Notes under the pieces: generated by a model
Database searches by the model: none
Told to the model about the DNA's origin: nothing
The model's input: the letters and a program-made list of their open reading frames with translations, nothing else
Part shown: positions 31,140 through 42,660 of the stretch, in pieces
How positions within the stretch are numbered: position 1 is the first letter of the stretch
How the letters are laid out: every line of letters starts with the position of its first letter
Source: Chinchilla lanigera
Taxonomy: Eukaryota; Chordata; Mammalia; Rodentia; Chinchillidae
DNA: 64,000 bases
NCBI RefSeq assembly: GCF_000276665.1
Contig: NW_004955434.1
Location: forward strand, 22,463,797-22,527,796
Direction: 5' to 3'
Program-made: the position numbers and the translations under genes

Positions 31140-34100
31140 ATGACAAAGCCAAGCCAAATATATCAGTTATAACCATTAATGTAAATGACCTCAATTCATC
31201 AATCAAAGGGAATAGACTGGCAGAGTGGGGGCTGGGGATTTAGCTCAGCGGCAAAGCGCCTGCCTGGCAAGCGCAAGGTCGTGAGTTCGGTTCCCGGTAC
31301 CGGAGAAAAACCAAAACCAAAAAAAAAATTAAAAAATTAGACTGGCAGAGTGGATCAAGAAACAAAATCCAAAAATATGCTGCGTACAAGAAACATATTT
31401 AACTCAAAAGGAAATTCATAGAGTGAAAGTTAAGAGGATGGAAAATAATACTCCATGTGACAGGAACCCAGAAAAAAGCAAGGGTAGCTATTGTGTTTGC
31501 AGACAATGTGAACTTCAAACCACCAATGATCAAAAGAGATAAAAAGGTCACTACATACTTGTTAGGGGAAAACTGCAAGAGGAAGAGATAACAATCATAA
31601 ATATCTATGCACCAAATACCGGAGCACACAGCTACATAAGAAAAATTTTAACAGACATAAAAAATCAAATAAACAGTAACACAGTCATAACCATGGATTT
31701 TGACAAGCCACTGTCACAAGGAGATAGATCAACTAGGCAAAAAATCGCAAAGAAATCACAAAACTAAACCAAACTTGTGAACAAATGAACTTAGTAGACC
31801 ATTACAGTGTGTTCCATCCAACAACATCAGAATACACATTCTTCTCATTGGCACATGGGGTATTCTCTAAAATAGACCACATACTAGCCCATAGAACATG
31901 TTTAAGTAAATGCAAATTCATAGTGCAATGAAGTTGGAAACTATGACAAAAGAAATCGCAAAAACTCCATAAACACGTGGAAGTAAAATAACACACTCCT
32001 GAAAAACCAATGGGTCACAGATGAAATTAAAGAATAAATTTAAAAAATATTTACAATCAAACAAAAAGGCAGATATAACTTACTGGAACCTGTGGGATGC
32101 AGCAAAAGCAGTCCTGAGAGGGAAATTTATAGCAGTGGATTCCCACATCAGGAAAACAGAACGAACACAAATAAACCTTATGCTGCACCTCGAACTTCTA
32201 GAAAAAGCAGAACAAGTCAAGCCCAAAGCCCAAAGTAGGCAGGAAATTATAAAGATCAGAGCAGAAATTAATGCAATGGAGGTTAAGTAAACAATACAAA
32301 GGATGAATCCAAAAATTGTTTCTTTGAAAGAATAAATAAAATTGATAAACCCTTAGCCACCCTTCTCAAAAAAAGGAAAGAAAAAAGCTCAAATTCAGGC
32401 AATAAGGAATGAAAAGGATGAAATCACTACAGATCCTGTAGACATTCAGAAGATCATTAATACCTGCTTTGGAAGTCTTTATTCTCAGAGGATGAAAAAT
32501 AAAGAGGAAATGGACAGATTCCTAGATACATATGAATTACCAAAGCTGCACCACAAAAATATAAAACTACTGGTAATTCAAACAAAATCAAAAATGTAAT
32601 AAAAATACCTATGAACAAAGAAAAGCCCAGATCCTGATGGACTCACAGCTGAATTCTACAAGAAATTAAGAGAAGATGTAACAAAAACTCTTCTCAAACT
32701 CTTTAATGAAATTGAAAGAGAAGGAATGCTCCCTAACTCATTCCTGGAGGCAAGTATTACCTGGTACCAAAACCACTGAAAGACCCAACCAAAAAAGAGA
32801 ACTACAGAATGATCTCCTTAATGAACATAGATGCAAAAATTCTCTATAAAATACTAGCAAACATAATGCAGCAAGTCATCAAGAAGATTATACATCACAA
32901 CCAAGTGAGCTTCATCCCAGGAATGCAGGGGTGGTTCAATATACACAAATCAATTAATGTATTACACCATATCAATAAAGCCAAAAACAAAAATCACATG
33001 ATCATCTCAATAGATGCAGAAAAGGCTTTTCATAAAGTCCAATACTCATGCATGATAAAAACCCTACAGAAAATTGGAATAGACGCTCTTTACCTCACTC
33101 TGATCAAAGCCATCTATGACAAACCAACATAATATTAAATGGACAAAAACTGAAAACTTTCACTTTAAAGTCAGGAACAAGAAAAGGATGTCCACTGTCA
33201 TCACTCCTATTCAATATAGTTCTGGAAACATTATCCAGAGTAATTAGACAAGAGAGACAAATAAAAGAAATAAGGATAGGAAAGGAAGAAGTGAAATTAT
33301 CATTATTCACAGGTGACATGATACTCTACATAGAACACCTCAAAAACTCCACAGAAAGGCTTATAGATTAATAACCCAATTCAGCAGTGTAGCTGGATAC
33401 AAAGTCAACACTCAAAAATTAATAGCATTCCTGTACACAAATAACAAACAGACTGCGAGAGAAATTGGGGAAACCACATCTTTCACAATAGTACCCCCAA
33501 AAATGAAATACTTAGGAATCAATCTAACAAAGGAAATAAAAGATCTACACAGAGAATATTACAATACTGTGAAAAGAGATTGAGAAGGATTTCAGAAAAT
33601 GGAAAGATATTCCTTGCTCATGATAGGAAGAACGAACATTGTGAAAATGGCCACACTCCCAAAATTGTTGTACAGATTCAATGCAATCCCAATTAAAACA
33701 CCATTAGTATACCTCACAGATCTAGAGAAAACATTCTTAAGAATCATTTAGAACCAGAAGAGACCTAGAATAGCAAAAGTAATCTTGGGCAACAAAGGGA
33801 AGGCAGGAGGGATCAAAATCCGTGACTTGAAATTATACTACAAAGCTACTGTGATAAAATCAGCTTGGTACTGACAAAAAAAAAGGGGGACCTGAGGATC
33901 AATGGAATAGATTACAGATGAAGACACAGCTACAAACACACTCAGCCACCTTATCTTTGACAAAGGAGCCAAACATGTTCACTGATAGAAAGATGGCCTC
34001 TTTAATAAATAGTGCTGGAAAAACTGGTTTTCCATATGCCAAAGACTAAAATTAGACTCATGTCTACCACCAGGCACTAAAGTTAAAATGGATCAAAGAT

Positions 34101-35006
34101 CTAAATATTAAAACAGAGACATTAAATCTACTAGAAATCTTGAAGACATAGGGGTAGGCAGAGAGTTCATGAACGAAAACCAAACTGCAAGGGAAATACT
34201 TCAAAAAATCAACAACTGGGATCTCATCTTGCTGAAAAGCTTTTGTGCATGAAAAGAAATCATTAACAGGGTGTAAAAAACAAACCATGAATTCAGAAAA
34301 ATATTTAGCCAACCATCCCTCAAACAAAGGACTTCTATCTAGAACATATAAACATTTTTTAAGAACTCAGGCCCCCAAAATTCAAAGATCCAAGACATAA
34401 ATGGCTAACTGAGATGAATACACACTTCTCAGATGTAGAAATACAAATGGCAAATAAATATACAAAAAAAATGTTTAATATTATTGGTCATGCAAAAAAT
34501 GCAAATTAAAACAACACTGAGATTCCATCTCACCCCAGAAAGAATGGCTATCATCAAGAAATCAACCAATAACAAATGCTGGAGAGGCTGTGGGGAGAAA
34601 GGACCCTTCTCCACTGCTGATGGGAGTGTAAATTGGTGAAACCACTGTGGAAATCAGTGCAGAGATTCCTAAAAAAACTAGGATTACTGGTCCCACTTAA
34701 CCCAGGTATTCTCTTTCTGGATATTTTCCCAGAGGAATTAAAAACATCTTACCACGGCAATATATGTGCACCCACGTTTGTAGCAGCACAATTCATCATA
34801 GCTAAATCTTGAAAACAATGCAAGTGCCCATCAACTGAGGAATGGATAAAAAAGATGTGGTATTTTTATGCACTGGAGTATTAGTCAGCTATAAAAAAGA
34901 TAAACTCAAGGCTTTTATAGGCAAATGGATGAAATTAGAGACCATACTCATAAGTGAAATAAATCACATGTACATGCATAAACATCATATTGTCTCCCTA
35001 GTGTAA
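31140..35006 (+). pseudogene. L1 ORF2 (endonuclease / reverse transcriptase), broken
   Basis: L1 ORF2p nicks target DNA and reverse-transcribes L1 and SINE RNA. The N-terminal endonuclease reads 'ITINVNDLNSSIKGNRLAEW', is split by an ID insertion, then resumes with 'CCVQETYLT' and 'NIYAPNTGAHSY'. The RT region is open at 32809-33132 ('[20 protein letters not shown]', '[12 protein letters not shown]'). The catalytic box near 33302 reads LFTGDMILY where the family has FADDMILY, so the first catalytic Asp is replaced by Gly. The C-terminus ends at TAA 35004-35006. There are several stops and frameshifts between. Confidence 0.9.
31229..31337 (+). mobile_element. Young ID SINE inserted in L1 ORF2
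   Basis: Full ID: 'ggctggggatttagctcagc' (A-box region), 'gcctgcctggcaagcgcaag', 'gtcgtgagttcggttcccgg' (B box), 'taccgg', then an A-rich tail. It is flanked by an exact 16-bp target-site duplication, 'tagactggcagagtgg' (31213-31228 and 31338-31353), and splits the L1 endonuclease domain. It must postdate that L1. The near-consensus sequence and perfect duplication mark it as one of the youngest insertions here. Confidence 0.98.
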
Positions 35007-35200
35007 GAACATGAAAAAGTAAATAAAACCCAAAGGTACAATACATATTGTGAAAGGAAAGAAATTGCTCAAGGGAAGGAACAACTGGGACGAGGGAAAA
35101 GAGTGAAAAAAAAAAATATGTATATATGAGGATAGCTGGGATAATTGTACTGCTGGTATCTATTGGTTTGTTGAAAGGAATAGTTAATGCTTAGATTTTT

Positions 35201-35453
35201 TGACCAATTTCATGTGCTTATATCTGGTAATCTGAACAACTAATTTGAAGACAATATGCAATACAACAACCATTGTTGAATTCCTACCATCTTGTTTAGT
35301 GAAACTGTACGATTTCTAATGTTTTGTTTTATTTTTTATTCCTGTTAATTGTGTGATCAATCTTGCATTCTTACATCTGGTAATCTGAGCAACTTCTTTA
35401 AAGGTAACCATATGTAATATAACAACTATTGTTAATTTCCTATCATCTTGTTT
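35201..35453 (+). repeat. Internal duplication in the L1 3' UTR
   Basis: Segment 35201-35297 (tgaccaattt ... 'tatctggtaatctgaacaac' ... 'ccatcttgttta') recurs at 35354-35453 ('catctggtaatctgagcaac' ... 'catcttgtttt'), 153 bp apart. The L1 3' UTRs at 38.9-39.1 and 45.2-45.5 kb have one copy only. Confidence 0.75.
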
Positions 35454-35499
35454 TGAAAAAAAAGGCAACAGTATCAAAACCTGTTACGTTATCTCAACT

Positions 35500-35685
35500 T
35501 TTCTGTGCATAGCATCCTACTTAATTCCCACAGCAACCCCATAGTATACATAAAAACAGGATCACTAAACCCATTTTTCAGGAGAAGAAACAGCATTAGA
35601 ACAGTCCGTCCTGCTAACACTAGTTAGTACTAGAATTACAATTCAGGTGGCCTGATCCACTGTGTGTCTAAAACCATTCTAGGAG
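35500..35685 (-). mobile_element. MIR SINE, reversed
   Basis: 'catcctacttaattcccaca', 'gcaaccccatagtatacata', 'cccatttttcaggagaagaa' and 'attacaattcaggtggcctg' in reversed MIR order. Confidence 0.75.
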
Positions 35686-37164
35686 TCTTCAAAATCTTTG
35701 TAAAGTATTATGTGGTTGACCCTTGGACTACAGATGTCAAGGGCCCCATCTGGTACCCATGGCAGACATCACCTATCAATAGTGTGTCTTTCCTGACAAA
35801 CCCAAGAATCTTTTTCAACACAGCCTTCAGGCACCGTTAACACTTGATCAAATCTGGTGAGGGAAATGAAACCTGTCACCAAGACACTAAGCCTTAAATA
35901 ATGGAAAACTCTAATCTCTATTGCAGGGGCCAGGTTGGCCATGGAAATAAGCAGAACTATAGTAATATCAGTGCTTCTCTACACCTCATATGCGTGTGTT
36001 AAGCATAAGAGCATATTCCTTGCTGAAGGTGTAGCCAACTCACAAACAGCTTAAGTCTTATTATTTTGAAGTGCAAACCCAACACTGGCATATATTCATA
36101 TTATTTTTTAAAAGAAACAAAGAAAAATCTGAAACTTGGGCATGCATCAATAATTTTCCAATTTTAAAATACCATGCATCCTAAACAGAATAGCTTGTTT
36201 GGGTCACACATGGCTCAGAAGTCCTCGGTTTGCAACCTTGACCATAAAGCCTTGCAGTCTTTGCACGTCCAGATTCTAACCATCTGTGTAAGCTTCAAGG
36301 CCTGATTCCTGGAACAACAGTTCTCACCTCCATTAAAAAGATCACTGAGTTGCATCTGCATGAGCTGCTCAAAATATGCAAGGCACCACCCAAGTGCAGC
36401 ATTCGCCTCCTCCAGACAGAGGGGTCAGGATTAGCATCTGCCAGGCCCGGGAAAATTAGGGAAGAAGTCACAGAAGAGGAAAGGCACACCTTTATGGGGC
36501 AAGGGAAGCCAGCAAGCATGGCACCACCAACCCTTGGAAAAACCTTCATTCTACATTTGTCTCTGAGAAACTCCCTCTGCATCTCCCTTCTCCCAGTCCT
36601 CTTGTGCGCTTTGGTTTTTCCTTCCAATAAGGTTTCCAAAATTGGCCCCCATTCTTATCCCTTCTTGGGCATCCCTTCCAGAAGAAGGACAGAAATCCAA
36701 AAAATTCCACTGCAAGCTTTCTCCTTCTCTTTTTTTTTAACACATCAAATAAATAAAATCAAGCAAAGCTAACACCATGAAGCAATGTTTCCTGCAGGTA
36801 GGATGACTACGAAGGATTTGTATTTTCTTCCTAAAACTTTTCTATATTTGCCAAATCTACTCTCATTAACAATCATCACCTTTTAAAAAGGAAGAATTGG
36901 AGCTATTTTTCACAAAGAGAAAATATTAATAAGAACACTTAAACATCAAGAATAATGAATTGGTTAAATTATCAGCTGAGATTTCTTTGCTGCAGCAATT
37001 TTGAAAACCTTCTCAAATACCTCACACACACACACACACACCTGTGTCATCTTTTTAAGCAAAAGATTTAAAAGTAAAATGCTCAAGGGTTGTTGACTCA
37101 ACTGCTTGATAGTTCTCCAGAGCCCTGGGCTCTTCCTGATGTTATAGGCAGCTGACTTAGATAG
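35686..37164. other. Unassigned sequence with a short (CA)n
   Basis: It starts with a Tigger-like phrase at 35712-35740 ('ggttgacccttggactacag') that cannot be extended. The open frames at 36295-36772 on both strands show no known domain. A (CA)n of about ten units lies at 37021-37042. Confidence 0.4.
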
Positions 37165-37765
37165 GAATGTTAAAAATATTACAGGCAGTCAGACAGGGCC
37201 AGGCTTTCGAAAGAGTCAGTGCGAAAGAAAAAGGAGATATCTTGGAACTGTGGGGAAGACAGACACCTCCAGCTATGAACAGAAGATTACACAGATGAGC
37301 CCACACACTTCCCTGGGGATGGACCTCAGGGACTGATATTCTAAATAGGTATCCATCACCTTGAAAAAGCCAGGAGGAGTTACTAGCCCAACCCCCTGCA
37401 GGAAAGGCCCCCTCTTCTGTATTCATGTCCGCTTGCTAAGTGCCTCGCTTCCCTATTTGATCCCAATTTAATCAATTTTACCTGAACAATTATACTTGCA
37501 ATCTTATTGGTTGGCCATAGCTTTGTCCCACCTCATGCCCACCTTGCCATTTCCCATGTTTCCCACCTTGATCTGCCTCGCCTTGTAGATTTGCTCTATA
37601 AAAGTCCCGAGAGAAGACAGGGTCCTGGGCCACCCGCTCAGCCCCCTGCTGTCCCTCTCTGGGAGAGAAGCTTTCTTTCCCTCAACAAATATATTCTGCT
37701 CCTAACCTTCATTGTTCCTCAAACTCCTTCGATTTTAAAGAACACGAACTCGTCGCAGGCGTCTT
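37165..37765 (+). mobile_element. Probable solo ERV LTR
   Basis: It has the layout of a retroviral LTR. There is a U3-like part with 'gccaggaggagttactagcc', a CCAAT-like 'tattggttggccat' box (37504-37517), a TATA-like 'ctataaaag' at 37595, then an R/U5-like part with AACAAATATATTC-type signal and 'gaacacgaactcgtcgcagg'. No internal ERV sequence lies on either side. Class is uncertain, ERV1-like by overall look. Ends are approximate. Confidence 0.55.
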
Positions 37766-37829
37766 TCAGGTTGGGAGTTTTTTCCTTTATATTGCTAAGT
37801 CTTCCCTTGCTATCAACAGTGTTGTTATA

Positions 37830-37940
37830 GGGGCTGGGGATTTAGCTCAGCTGCACAGCGTCTGCCCAGCAAGCGCAAGGTCGTGAGTTCGATCCCTGGT
37901 ACCAGAAAAAAAAAAAAAAAAAAAACCTAAGAGAAAAAAC
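37830..37940 (+). mobile_element. ID SINE with target-site duplication
   Basis: 'gggctggggatttagctcag', 'tctgcccagcaagcgcaagg', 'tcgtgagttcgatccctggt', then a tail with about 20 A. The flanks 'cagtgttgttata' (37817-37829) and 'cagtgctgttata' (37941-37953) are 12 of 13 identical. Confidence 0.97.
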
Positions 37941-37953
37941 CAGTGCTGTTATA

Positions 37954-38458
37954 AAGCAGTTTTCGTCATGGTCTCAAGAGGCTGTGCAGCTGCAGGCACC
38001 AGAGCGGCACCACGCCGTGCGGAGGTAGGACGGGATTCTCTTGCTTCTGCCTCCTTACTGAGAAAAATGACATCCTCCCCAGAAGACTTCGATACACCTA
38101 CCATCACTGTCAGAGACTGGCTCACCTGCCTATTCCTAGACCAACAACTGGCACAAGAGAGGTTTTCATGAACAATTTAGGCCAAGTATTCGAAGTGGAA
38201 CAGACACTAGGAAGCCAGCCTCCAGGAGTATAAGTCATGTTTTGGGTTGTTTTTGTTTTATAAAAGTAGATTGCTGTGAACAAGACCTTTATGAATTTTG
38301 GGGGGGTTGGGGGCAGTTACCGGGAATTGAACGAAGACCGTTTTAAAAGCCTTAAAGTCTGCAAAATAATCAAAAGGACAAGTCTGGGAAGGTATGGAAA
38401 TGTAATCCCAATATTACCTTACAATTATATATCAGTTAATGGTGTGCTCTATGATTCC
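37954..38458. other. Unassigned sequence
   Basis: It has LTR-like phrases (for example 'gtcagagactggctcacctg') but no firm family. A G-run (38299-38313) precedes a short 'gttaccgggaattgaac' that looks like the tail end of a reversed tRNA-type SINE. The 67- and 66-codon frames lack domains. Confidence 0.35.
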
Positions 38459-39200
38459 TCACCAAACCAGGACTAGAGGTCCCGTTCAACCCAGCTATTC
38501 CCCTCTAGGTATCTTCCCAGAAGATCTGAGAACATCATATCACAGTGATATATGTGCACCCTTGTTCATAGCAGCGCAATTTGTAATTGTTAAACTGTGG
38601 AAGCAACCCAAATGTCCATCCACTGAGGACTGGATAAGAAAATTGTGGTACTTTTATGTAATGGAATATTACTCAGCTATAAAGAAAGATAAACTTGAGG
38701 CTTTTATAGGTAAATGGTCACAACTAGAGACCATACTCATAAGTGAAATAAATCAGATTTCCATGTGTAAGCATCATATTGTCTCACTAGTGTAAGACCT
38801 GAAAGAGTGAATAAAAACTAGGAGGTATGATATTCACATTGTGAAACAAAAGGAAAGTGCTCAAAAGTAAAGGGCAACTGGGATGTGGGAAAAGAGAAGA
38901 GAAAGGAGAAATTTTGTATGCATGTAAATAAAGGACCGTTAACATAATTGAACTACTGTCTTCTATTTCTTTGCTGAAAGAAACAGTTAATGAGTCCTTG
39001 ATTGATCAATATTGCATGTCTCTATCTGTTTTCCTGAGAAACCACTTTGAAGATGTAAATATGTAACACAACAAGCATTGTTAATTCCCTACCACTTTGT
39101 TTGTAACTCTGCATTGTTTGTATTGTTCTTTTGCTATGTTGTGAATAGATGGTTGTTTGTTAATGTTTTACTTCTTTTATTTTTAAAATTTAAAAAAAAA
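38459..39200 (+). mobile_element. L1, ORF2 C-terminus plus 3' UTR
   Basis: 5'-truncated L1. The ORF2 C-terminal end is still open for about 110 codons (stop 38793-38795) and reads 'YHSDICAPLFIAAQFVIVK', 'WKQPKCPSTEDWIRKLWYF', 'MEYYSAIKKDKLEAFIGKW', as in L1 ORF2p C-termini. The 3' UTR follows, with 'actactgtcttctatttct', 'tgagaaaccactttgaagat' and a (T/A)-rich end. The open frame makes it younger or luckier than the other copies. Confidence 0.9.
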
Positions 39201-39459
39201 GTAGTGTGCTCCACACTTTACCACAACTTCCTCACTGGCTTTTCCCAACCCCAGGAACAGCGCTGCGATTATTACCACATTTCACAGAAAAGGAGCCCGT
39301 TGAACAGCTTGTCTGGTTCTCTGGGCAGCAAGAGCACAAGGGGATAGGATGCCAGGGCCCTCATCCCTCAGCCTACTGATCTTCCAAAAAAAAACTCCTG
39401 CCAAGGACAGAACACCCTGACTTCCAAAAATACACACACATACACAATCCCCCTTAATT

Positions 39460-39550
39460 CCTAGCACGACCTCACAACAGAGAAAGTGGATCTATCTTCA
39501 TTTTACAAATAGGGATTTTGAGATTCAGGGAGCCTACGACAAGGAGCTTG
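39460..39550 (-). mobile_element. MIR SINE fragment, reversed
   Basis: 'tatcttcattttacaaatag', 'ggattttgagattcagggag' in reversed MIR order. Confidence 0.55.
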
Positions 39551-39740
39551 GATTGGGTGAACGGAACAGGTTTCATTCACTTCGCTTTTTACTGGTACTT
39601 GGTAGCGATTTCCTTCTTACATGCCCCTCTCAATATCTCAACACCTCATCTTAAATCGGCAAGCACGTCTCCAAAACTCACAGAACTCCGCTGCGAAGCT
39701 CCACACTCACGCCCCTTCTCCCTCCGGGCTCCGTCTGTTC

Positions 39741-39843
39741 TGTTTGTTTGTTTGTTTTTGTTTTTCTCCGATACCAGGAACAGAACTCACGACCTTGCGC
39801 TTGCCAGGCAGGCGCTTTGCCGCTGAGCTAAATCCCCAGCCCC
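39741..39843 (-). mobile_element. ID SINE, reversed
   Basis: (TTTG)n tail, 'ctccgataccaggaacagaa', 'ttgcgcttgccaggcaggcg', 'ctttgccgctgagctaaatc', 'cccagcccc'. Only a weak flanking repeat is visible (cgtctg / cggtctg). Both Pol III boxes are near consensus. Confidence 0.95.
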
Positions 39844-40444
39844 ACGGTCTGCGGCCGCTGGTCCTTCTCCACCCGCTCCAGACAGCTGCCCCGTCATTGT
39901 TGCCTCGGGGCTCCCTGACCTTCCAGGTGATCATTAGCTAATCTCACGACTAATGTGGTAGAGGAAGACCCCAGGCTCTTCCTGGAGGGAAGAATCAGAA
40001 CTGCGGGCTGGAGACACCGCACCCACCTTGTTTTCCATCCGAGGCAACGTGGCTGGAAAGGCCGGAGAAGCCTTGACTTTTAGACTCCAGGAACTTCTCT
40101 CTTTATTCCAAGGCTATGTGCTACAGAATGAAGAACTCTGACCTGAGAGAAGACACATCTACCATGTTGTATTTTCTAACCTTCTATTTTCAAAATGAAA
40201 AATATCAAGTCCAGCCCTGATCACTTCCTGGAGTTACTAAGACTTTATCAGATCATTCATGGATATATTTTGGATTGGGGAGGTATGTATTCATTTTATT
40301 AAATAGTTACATCTAGTTGAATGGATGTCTTATATTTGTATTATTTTGATAATAGCTGCTTATGCTGTCACACTTCCTAGTGTAACGGGTACACAAAAGG
40401 AGAAAGACAAGATCTCACTGCCATCTTTCCAAGGCCAAAGACCA
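39844..40444. other. Unassigned sequence, GC-richer at start
   Basis: A NotI-type GCGGCCGC octamer lies at 39851-39858, just beyond the ID. No repeat or exon recognised. Confidence 0.4.
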
Positions 40445-40628
40445 AGGGCAGGGCTCTAAACCGTGGCTTCACATTAGAATCATCTGGGGAATTTTATAGA
40501 ACATGATGTCTGGACTCTACATCGAATGGACTGGTTCAGAATCTAAACTGGGGAGAGGGGAATATGTACTTTTTAATAGCTCCTGGGATGGTTCTCTGTG
40601 CAGTCAGGGTTGAGAACGGCTGCACTAG
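40445..40628. mobile_element. MER5A-type hAT-Charlie DNA transposon
   Basis: 'gctctaaaccgtggcttcac', 'attagaatcatctggggaat', 'gatgtctggactctacatcg', 'ctggttcagaatctaaactg' and the right end 'cagtcagggttgagaacggc' with 'tgcact'. This is the MER5A body with its palindromic ends. Non-autonomous, no transposase. Confidence 0.85.
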
Positions 40629-42267
40629 GGCAATCTCGTAGCAGGGAGATTAATTGGATTTTTTCTTTCAATCATGCAAGCACACTTGGGGGACGAAGTG
40701 ACACAGTCCGTTCACAAGAGGTCAGAGCATCCTTGGTTCCCTTTCTTGGAACCACGTCAAGTGCCGGTGTGTCATGACTATTCTGACCACTGCAGTTACT
40801 TCTCAGAACCACTGGACGCTGCATGTAGAAGGCTTTAAAAATGTGGCTCGGGGCTGGAAGAGAGGGACTGACAAGGGAGAATGGTGAAGGAGAGAAGGAA
40901 TATAAGGTTGACAGAAAGAGACAAGAGCACAAAGATAAACAAAGACAGGCACGGGGTGGGGGACGGTGCAGAGACGCAGCAGCAGAAAATAAAACTGCTG
41001 ATAGTGGCTTGCAGAATTCAGACCTGCTTTCAAACCATATGGCAGAGATATTAGCTTGCCTGTAATTACTACAACATTCTCAACTGCAGAATGACTTTCA
41101 TTAAAACCCATGGATCGAGCACTTGGAATTTGTGAATAATTCTCGCTTTGAGTTCTGGCTCTATTATGCTTCTACTTGGAGTTGATATTTTTACGGGGGG
41201 GGCGGGCAGGCTCCACTCATTCATCAAGGCACTATTTTGGAAATAATGCCATCAAAATCAACTGAGTGAGCATTTCTTTTGCACCCACCAATGTGCCAGG
41301 CTTTGTGCTATGTACTGAGTAGTGGAAATAGCAGAGAAGAACTAACCTCATCTCCTGGCCACATCTATTAAACAGATGTGTCCAGCAGCAACACACGCCA
41401 GGCATTGTTCAGAGTGCTGCCAAGGCAGAGAACCCTTAGCAGACTAACAAGAAGATAGCAGTTCCTTATCAGGGTCCCTTGGATATGACTGGCCCTATGT
41501 CTGTTCAGCTGTTTCAGATGAGAAGAGAATGCAAAAGCACCCTCCTTGACTTCAGGACACCTAGGCCAAGTCAATAGTGACATCAAAGTCATGAGAGGCA
41601 GAGATGACAGCTTCCAGTTTCCTGATGCAGTCTGGGTCCCTGAGGGCTCCCAGGTTGGGGAGGGGGTGTGCTAACAAATAACTGAGATATCCCTCTTACA
41701 AAGAGCAAGAATTTGGGCTCATAGTTATAGAGGTTCAGTCTGCAATCATCGGGCCTCATTACACTGGATGAGGCAATAAAACTACTTATCTTGTGGTCAG
41801 AAAGAAAAAGAGAGAGAAGCCAGGGTCCCACCATCCTCTTCAGAAGGAGGCCCTCAGTGACCTGTGGCCTCCGGGCGGCCCCTGCCTCTTACAGCTCCAA
41901 CACCTCAAAGCACCTCCCAACAGCATCAGGCTAAGGAACAGTCCTTTACCTCAAGACCCTTGGGGGACACGTGGATCTAAACTGAAGCATCACTCTGACA
42001 CTTTAAAAAGCAGTGTAACCAAACCCCCCGCGTTCAGAGGTTAGCATAACCGGATTTATGCCATCCTCCTCAGCCATTTACAGAGGTGGCAAATGGTTTC
42101 ATTTTGCTTGCATCCTGATCCACTGAGAATGACTGCCTGAAGTCCTGCTGGTAAGGTTTCTGGGTTCCATGGGTAAAACCTTTGGTGACTGAATATTAAT
42201 GTCTGCCGTAGGGCAGCATTCTAAAATATGGTTTTCATTCCTGACTTAGCCCAGTCTCCACTGACTG
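40629..42267. other. Mostly unassigned; L2 3' end near 41260
   Basis: A reversed L2 3' end can be read at 41260-41350 ('accaatgtgccaggctttgt', 'gctatgtactgagtagtgg'). A G-run with 'gggggggcgggcagg' lies at 41195-41210. Nothing else recognised. Open frames are short. Confidence 0.4.
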
Positions 42268-42660
42268 ATCCACTGCTGCACGATAAACTACCTCTAACTT
42301 GGTGACTTAAAATAAGAACCCTTTATTCTCTTTACCTATCAGTCAACTGGGCAAGGCTCAGAGGAGGCATTTTGTCAGTGATTCACGAGGCCCCACCTGG
42401 GGCAGCTCCTCTGATGCTGCAAGGTTCACTTCCTAGATGACTCACCTTGTCTGGGAGTTCAGGTGTAAGCTACTGGCAGGGGCCTCAGTTCTTCTCCAAA
42501 TGCGCTTCCGGGAGGGGCTGCTTGAGCTTCCTTACTGCATGGCGGCTGGGTCCCAAGAGACGGCAAGTGGACCTGCTTGTATCTTAAAGCAACCTCAAAG
42601 AGCTGGAAAATGCCCTGGCCTCATTTTGTCATAGTCTGTTGGTCAAAACAGTCATAGAAT
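42268..42660 (-). mobile_element. ERVL/MaLR-type LTR, reversed (tentative)
   Basis: 'ctgctgcacgataaactacc', 'acttaaaataagaacccttt', 'ggcaaggctcagaggaggca', 'actggcaggggcctcagttc', 'ttctccaaatgcgcttccgg' and 'cctcattttgtcatagtctg' follow a common mammalian reversed LTR order. Exact family not decided. Confidence 0.5.

Larger units (their letters stand above)
29766..35465 (+). mobile_element. Near full-length LINE-1 (dead)
   Basis: All four L1 parts are present in order: 5' UTR with tandem monomers (29766-30045), ORF1 (30046-31100), ORF2 (31140-35006) and 3' UTR with A-rich end (35007-35465). Length without the inserted ID is about 5.6 kb. Both ORFs carry stops and frameshifts, and one catalytic Asp of the RT is lost, so it cannot move itself. 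Possible flanking duplication: 'gacaacag' (about 29758-29765) and 'ggcaacag' just after the tail (about 35463-35470), which is weak. It is one of five L1 copies in the window and the only one with a 5' UTR. Confidence 0.92.

Noticed and set aside
38439..38795. 118-codon frame as a possible host gene
   Set aside because: It is the C-terminus of L1 ORF2, so I list it under the L1 and not as a gene.
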